A DNA stretch of 18,724 nt from assembly GCA_003565095.1 (NCBI GenBank), contig PXDI01000289.1:1-18724 (forward strand). The letters are read 5' to 3'. Within the stretch, counting starts at the first letter, position 1, and each line of letters begins with the position of its first letter. The position numbers were made by a program, and so were the translations under genes. This DNA comes from PVC group bacterium (GTDB taxonomy: Bacteria; Verrucomicrobiota; Kiritimatiellia; UBA8416; PXDI01). The notes below the pieces were generated by a model. It was not told where the DNA came from, did not search any database, and saw only the letters and a program-made list of their open reading frames with translations. Below, one piece after another: positions 15,044 to 18,724 of the stretch.

Positions 15044-15523
15044 TTATTGCAAATTCTCCGCCAGCAAACCACAGCGGGCAAAACGCGCTCCGCCAAAGGC
15101 CGGATCAAGCCACGCCGGGAGGAGACGGCACAAAACCGCCGGCTCAAGCCTTACACGTGCCAGTTTAGCTAACGAATGCCAACGAAAATCGATATGCGGC
15201 TCGGTTGCTTTGACCGCCCGCCACGGAGACAGCCCTGGGATATCTATAATGAACAGCAGATTGATTTCAAAATGAAGCCGTGATTTCTGCACAAAGCCGT
15301 GTTCCACCGCACCGAGAAAACGCCCGGCATATGCGCGGCAACCGCATTCCTCAGCCATCTCACGCTCAAGCGCCGCGGCTGCGCCCTCGCCGCATTCGAT
15401 ATGCCCGCCGGGTAGATAGGTATTATCCGCACCGCGGGTATGACAAAGCAGCACAAAACCGTCTTTAGCACACACTCCGCGTGCCAACACTTCAACTCCC
15501 TTGGCCGGTTTTGTTTTTGACAT
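15044..15523 (-). CDS. NUDIX hydrolase
   Basis: Small pyrophosphohydrolase (159 residues) acting on an X-linked nucleoside diphosphate. The Nudix box is near complete: G-HIECG-E-GAAAALE-RE-MA-EE-C-G, within LPGGHIECGEG and EREMAEECGCR (about residues 37-62); only the last hydrophobic position is a Cys. Flanking strands VEVLARGVC and FVLLCHTRG are typical. Substrate cannot be predicted. The ATG at 15521-15523 has no clear Shine-Dalgarno site, though the N-terminus fits the fold. The stop directly abuts the CCA end of tRNA-Leu, leaving no space for a separate terminator between the two convergent genes. Confidence 0.88.
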   Translation of the reverse strand: MSKTKPAKGVEVLARGVCAKDGFVLLCHTRGADNTYLPGGHIECGEGAAAALEREMAEECGCRAYAGRFLGAVEHGFVQKSRLHFEINLLFIIDIPGLSPWRAVKATEPHIDFRWHSLAKLARVRLEPAVLCRLLPAWLDPAFGGARFARCGLLAENLQ

Positions 15524-15660
15524 AGGATTATTAATTACTAAAACTTACCGACGGCTGCAATTCCCGAATGCACTCCAAACCAATAATTCTCAAAAAATGC
15601 CCTTGCGGTGGCTGCCGCACCTTGCTACTGTTTAATTCAAAGATAATATGGAGGGTAGTA

Positions 15661-16938
15661 ATGCCAAGATTCCGTTATGTGGCCAGTGACTCAAAAGGAT
15701 CAGAAACAGAAGGTGTCCTTGACGCCCAAAGCCAGTCAGAAGCCATAGCAATGCTTAAGGCCAAGGGTTTCTTTCCCACCAGTTGTGATGAAATTGGCGG
15801 GGGGGGACCCAAACGCGCCGGTGGGCCGGCCGGAAAAGCCAGAGGCAAGGGTGCTGGTGACATTGAGATCAAAATGCCAAAGTTTCTCCAGGCACAGCGG
15901 GTTAAGGCAAAGGATCTAACAGTCTTCACTCGTCAGTTGGCCACCCTGATTGATGCCGGCTTGCCTCTATTGCGCGGATTGCGGATTTTATTGAAGCAGG
16001 AGAAAAACCATGCTTTGCGCAATGCGCTCAACGGCATGGGGGAATCGGTTGAAGGCGGCAGCACTTTCTCAGAAGCGCTTTCCGGTTATCCGAAGATTTT
16101 CGACAATCTCTTTGTAAACATGGTCAAGGCCGGTGAAGCCGGCGGCGTACTTGAAACTGTACTGGCCCGCCTGGCTGAATTCATGGAGAAGGCCGAAAAG
16201 ATCAAGAACAAGGTAAAAAGCGCGATGATTTACCCGGTCGTGGTGCTGGTTGTGGCTTTTGCCATTCTTGCCTTCCTGCTCACAAGCGTTATTCCTAAAT
16301 TTGAGGAAATCTTCAATGACCTGCTCGAAGGTGCAGCATTGCCGCCATTAACGCAGTTCGTCATCAACATCAGTAACTTTGTGCAAACCAAGGGACTATG
16401 GATTATCATTGCCGTAGCGATTTTTGTTACGCTGATCAAACTTTGGCGCACGACCGAAAAAGGCCGTTATTTCCTTGATTACGCGAAACTCAAGGCCCCG
16501 CTTTTCGGTGATCTTTTCCAAAAGACCGCCGTATCACGTTTCACCCGGACACTGGGCACCCTGATGAGTTCGGGTGTGCCGGTCTTGCAGGCGCTGAATA
16601 TTGTGCGCGACACATCCGGTAACGCTGTACTGGCCAAAGCTATTCAAAGCGTGCATGATGCGGTAAAAGAAGGTGAAAGCATGGCCATGCCGCTGGGGGC
16701 TTCAGGGATTTTCCCGGGCATGGTAGTCAGTATGGTCGACGTTGGTGAGGAAACCGGTGCCCTGCCGGAAATGCTTATGCGGGTTGCCGATAACTACGAT
16801 GACGAAGTTGACACCGCGGTTGAAGGACTTACTTCCGTTATTGAACCGATCATGATTGTGGCATTGGCATTGATCATCGGTACCATCGTGATCGCCATGT
16901 TTGTGCCGTTGATCTCCATTATCGGCTCGCTCTCATAA
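15661..16938 (+). CDS. Type II secretion/type IV pilus inner-membrane platform protein (GspF/PilC family)
   Basis: Polytopic platform protein that couples the assembly ATPase to pseudopilus or pilus growth. The 425-residue product has an N-terminal FRYVASDSKGSETEGVLDA segment, a Gly/Lys-rich linker (46-68), and two T2SSF domains (about 86-209 and 293-415). Each begins FTRQLATLIDAG or FTRTLGTLMSSG and includes the conserved KAGEAGG or DVGEETG. Hydrophobic segments lie near 190-210, 245-262 and 395-420. The ATG at 15661 has GGAGG 6 nt upstream; an in-frame ATG at 15568 adds 31 unmatched residues. A run of eight Gs (15799-15806) encodes Gly46-49 in the linker. No GspE or GspD gene is in view; a GspG-like gene follows. 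Confidence 0.93.
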   Translation: MPRFRYVASDSKGSETEGVLDAQSQSEAIAMLKAKGFFPTSCDEIGGGGPKRAGGPAGKARGKGAGDIEIKMPKFLQAQRVKAKDLTVFTRQLATLIDAGLPLLRGLRILLKQEKNHALRNALNGMGESVEGGSTFSEALSGYPKIFDNLFVNMVKAGEAGGVLETVLARLAEFMEKAEKIKNKVKSAMIYPVVVLVVAFAILAFLLTSVIPKFEEIFNDLLEGAALPPLTQFVINISNFVQTKGLWIIIAVAIFVTLIKLWRTTEKGRYFLDYAKLKAPLFGDLFQKTAVSRFTRTLGTLMSSGVPVLQALNIVRDTSGNAVLAKAIQSVHDAVKEGESMAMPLGASGIFPGMVVSMVDVGEETGALPEMLMRVADNYDDEVDTAVEGLTSVIEPIMIVALALIIGTIVIAMFVPLISIIGSLS

Positions 16939-16972
16939 TGAATAGTGATAACTATCATAAAAGGAAACTGGC

Positions 16973-17467
16973 ATGAAAACAGCAACAAGGCGGAAGGCAT
17001 TCACGCTGATTGAACTCCTGGTGGTAATTGCTATCATCGGCATATTGGCGGCGTTGATCATGCCCGCGTTATCTAAAGTCATTTTGCGGGCTCGTATTAC
17101 AAGAACCCGCGCCGAAGTCAGCAGCATTCTGACGGCGTGGAATTCATACTACCGCGAATACGGGGTGTGGCCGGAAAATGTAGGGCAGGAAAACCAGATG
17201 AATGAGCTGAATGAAAGTGTACAAGAGATTCTTTCTGGACAGGATGCAACACACAATCGCCGCCAGCTCCGGTTCATGGAGTTTCCGGGGGGGGAATACA
17301 AGGATCATTGGGGAAACTATTATTTGTTTGTGCTTGACCACAATTACAACAACTCTGTCGCGGTTCCCGGGCGCTCCGAGCCCATATACCGTGAAGTCGC
17401 GGTCTGGTCACTGGGGCCGGACGGACAAAACGCCACCGATGACGACATCACAAGCTGGGGTGACTGA
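16973..17467 (+). CDS. GspG-like pseudopilin with prepilin signal
   Basis: Prepilin-type protein of 164 residues. The leader MKTATRRKA is cut before Phe10 (KA|FTLIELLVV); Ala at -1 instead of Gly is unusual in proteobacteria but tolerated. Glu14 is the conserved Glu5 of the mature protein, and residues 10-33 form the hydrophobic helix. The C-terminus AVWSLGPDGQNATDDDITSW resembles the calcium-binding S-x-GPDG-x-x-x-T-x-DDI end of GspG major pseudopilins. AAAGGAAA precedes the ATG. It follows the GspF gene by 34 bp, a spacer holding a small ATAGT/ACTAT inverted repeat (16942-16955). A run of eight Gs (17287-17294) spans codons 105-107. Confidence 0.88.
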   Translation: MKTATRRKAFTLIELLVVIAIIGILAALIMPALSKVILRARITRTRAEVSSILTAWNSYYREYGVWPENVGQENQMNELNESVQEILSGQDATHNRRQLRFMEFPGGEYKDHWGNYYLFVLDHNYNNSVAVPGRSEPIYREVAVWSLGPDGQNATDDDITSWGD

Positions 17468-17501
17468 GGCGATCATGGACAAGAGCGAGTGAGCGAGAAC
17501 T

Positions 17502-18536
17502 TCACCAGCCGTAATCAACAGCCCCGCGCACATCATCATGCCCGCGACGATAAGGATTCCATAATTCCCTCCAAATGTCGTCGACATTTGGATTAAGTGT
17601 ATCAGGATCGACGGGATGGACACTGCCGTCAGCAAACAGCACGCTGGATTTCCGGCGGTAACCGCGCTTCAGAAAAGCCTCCCAGGGCACTGCTTCTTCA
17701 TCTCCGTCACCCTCGTCATTAATTCTTGCGGTCGCATTTATCCGGCTGCCCCCGAACTCCATAATCAGAATTGTGTTGTGCATCGGAACGTCAATAAAAT
17801 CCGTATCGAACATGTCATTCATGCCGTAACTGCTTTGCCTGATCATATAACGCCTGCTGTCTCTAAGCGGCTCTCCAAGTGTGATTTCTTCAGCGCCTCT
17901 TTTCAATATTTCAATCACCTGCCTTCCGCCGCTATCATAAATTGCGCCATCACTTCGAAAAGATCTACCCGGATTAGTCTCATTGTCACTAAGCACCATC
18001 ACTGGAGTGATTGTTTCGTTAATCGTAGAAATCTCGAATCTGTGAAATCTCTGTGAAGCTTGATACGTAATCAACACTTCCCAGTCAGCATCCGATCCTG
18101 GCTGACCATTCTCAACCTCAACTCTGATAGCATGGCCACCGGACGCATCCCTTACATAGCGCCCTTCTACCAGCGGAGCCAGCCCTGAGTTAGGAGGGCA
18201 TGAAACCACCAGAGAAACCCCGCCCCAATGCGCAGCGTCGTCACCCGGCGAAAAGAATACACCCTTATCGTAGTTTACATACGAAAGCAACAACCCCGCC
18301 CAGCCGTCAGAAGGTAATCTGCAAAGATTCCGCACCAGTGCCATATCCTTCCGCCGCGATGTATAAGCAGTATATATGTTTGTAAGGTTTGCTGAACTTC
18401 TGACCTGGCGGGCTTTGGCAATGGCCGCACCAATCGCCGGCAGAAAAAGCCCGGCTATGATCATTAAAACTGCCATGACGACCAGCAGTTCCACCAGAGT
18501 GAATGCTCGAGAATACAATTTACAGAACTTCTTCAC
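17502..18536 (-). CDS. Large pseudopilin-like protein with prepilin N-terminus
   Basis: A 344-residue protein whose N-terminus (YSRA|FTLVELLVVMAVLMI) is a prepilin signal cut before Phe12, with Glu16 at mature position 5. After the N-terminal helix (SSANLTNIYTAYTSRRKDM) comes a large globular part, with two Cys (in NLCRLP and VVSCPPN) and the segment SSVLFADGSVHPVDPDTLNP near the end. This resembles the DUF1559-type or 'prepilin N-terminal cleavage/methylation' proteins abundant in Verrucomicrobia, Lentisphaerae and Planctomycetes, whose roles are mostly unknown. The start is GTG (18534-18536) with GGAGG 4 nt upstream. It is convergent with the GspG-like gene, 34 bp apart, and has its own strong promoter, so it is not part of the gspF unit. 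Confidence 0.85.
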   Translation of the reverse strand: MKKFCKLYSRAFTLVELLVVMAVLMIIAGLFLPAIGAAIAKARQVRSSANLTNIYTAYTSRRKDMALVRNLCRLPSDGWAGLLLSYVNYDKGVFFSPGDDAAHWGGVSLVVSCPPNSGLAPLVEGRYVRDASGGHAIRVEVENGQPGSDADWEVLITYQASQRFHRFEISTINETITPVMVLSDNETNPGRSFRSDGAIYDSGGRQVIEILKRGAEEITLGEPLRDSRRYMIRQSSYGMNDMFDTDFIDVPMHNTILIMEFGGSRINATARINDEGDGDEEAVPWEAFLKRGYRRKSSVLFADGSVHPVDPDTLNPNVDDIWRELWNPYRRGHDDVRGAVDYGW

Positions 18537-18565
18537 TTTTCCTCCAGTTGTTTTATTATGTTATT

Positions 18566-18595
18566 ATAATAGCATCCGCCAAGTCACTCTGTCCA
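18566..18595 (-). promoter_or_regulatory. Promoter of the large pseudopilin gene
   Basis: On the minus strand TGGACA (complement of 18590-18595) is followed after 18 bp by TATTAT (complement of 18566-18571). A perfect TATAAT overlaps it, shifted by 3 bp (complement of 18563-18568). Each box differs from consensus by at most one base. The predicted start leaves a roughly 20-nt leader that holds the GGAGG ribosome site. Confidence 0.65.
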
Positions 18596-18659
18596 ACCTT
18601 TTTTCAACCCGAATCCTTAGCGAAGCTGGGAAAAGCGCACCAAAGGGTTAAAAAAAAGC

Positions 18660-18688
18660 TTGACACCTATAACCGTTTCGGTGATAGT
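18660..18688 (+). promoter_or_regulatory. Strong-looking promoter firing off the right edge
   Basis: Perfect -35 TTGACA (18660-18665), 17-bp spacer, -10 GATAGT (18683-18688). The architecture resembles phage lambda pL (TTGACA, 17 bp, GATACT). A start site near 18695 would coincide with an ATG at 18696, which opens a frame reading M K T H Y R K R K to the window end. That could be a leaderless gene start or chance; the product cannot be called. Confidence 0.6.
18667..18687. promoter_or_regulatory. Operator-like inverted repeat inside the right-edge promoter
   Basis: CTATAACCG, TTT, CGGTGATAG: nine-base arms with one mismatch, filling the promoter spacer and covering the -10 box. This is the classic position for a repressor that blocks RNA polymerase. 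No specific regulator family consensus was recognised. Confidence 0.55.
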
Positions 18689-18724
18689 GATGCGCATGAA
18701 GACACACTATCGAAAACGCAAATC

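Noticed and set aside
18599..18687. Terminator in the right intergenic region (T6-C-AACCC / GGGTT-A8, and the CTATAACCG dyad followed on the minus strand by T8)
   Set aside because: The first has a 34-nt loop and mostly A-T arms; in the second the T-run starts 9 nt after the stem. Neither is a convincing intrinsic terminator.
1..18724. CRISPR array, insertion sequence, prophage, toxin-antitoxin or defence island
   Set aside because: No regular direct repeats with spacers, no transposase, integrase or phage structural motifs, and no known defence domains were seen; gene content is housekeeping, envelope and carbohydrate metabolism.

Overview
The window reads as ordinary chromosome of a Gram-negative-type bacterium. 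The best guess is the PVC/Verrucomicrobiota-Kiritimatiellota neighbourhood, but this is tentative. Pointers are: two prepilin-like genes with alanine rather than glycine before the cleavage site; a large pseudopilin ending in an 'FADGSVHPVDP' segment, a style common in Verrucomicrobia, Lentisphaerae and Planctomycetes; a basic 29-residue bS22/mS38-like protein; a PheS with a CxxC-x4-CxxC insertion; a lipoprotein and a probable outer-membrane barrel; and good GGAGG-type Shine-Dalgarno sites. No taxonomic marker was compared, so this is inference.

Layout. 1-3247 (minus strand) is the operon rpmI-rplT-pheS-pheT, with pheT cut by the left edge. An intrinsic terminator lies between rplT and pheS, and a hairpin plus heptamer repeat lies between pheS and pheT. 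3248-3734 is a gene-free leader with a plausible promoter; infC, the usual first gene of this operon, is not here. 3735-5744 (minus) is a GH42-type beta-galactosidase. A 199-bp divergent spacer leads to a rightward run: hisG (long form), the tiny bS22-like gene, a TPR lipoprotein, a GT4 glycosyltransferase, thiL and tsaE. A leftward KDPG aldolase gene overlaps the end of tsaE tail-to-tail. Then come a rightward nucleotide-sugar dehydrogenase and epimerase pair, making an acidic sugar nucleotide for surface polysaccharide; a leftward exported barrel-like protein of unknown function; tRNA-Leu(CAA); a leftward NUDIX hydrolase; a rightward GspF/PilC gene and GspG-like pseudopilin; and a leftward, larger pseudopilin. 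A clean promoter with an operator-like inverted repeat fires rightward off the right edge.

Working together: the left block serves translation (L35, L20, PheRS), and TsaE, tRNA-Leu and the bS22-like protein add to that theme. The GT4 enzyme, the dehydrogenase and the epimerase point to envelope polysaccharide. The GspF and pseudopilin genes belong to a type II secretion or type IV pilus-like machine whose ATPase and secretin are not in view. GH42 and KDPG aldolase are carbohydrate catabolism.

I found no CRISPR array, insertion sequence, prophage, toxin-antitoxin pair or recognisable defence system. The most interesting items are small: the bS22-like gene, the right-edge promoter/operator, two identical-length G8 tracts in the secretion genes, the rplT/pheS terminator and a repeated intergenic hairpin.
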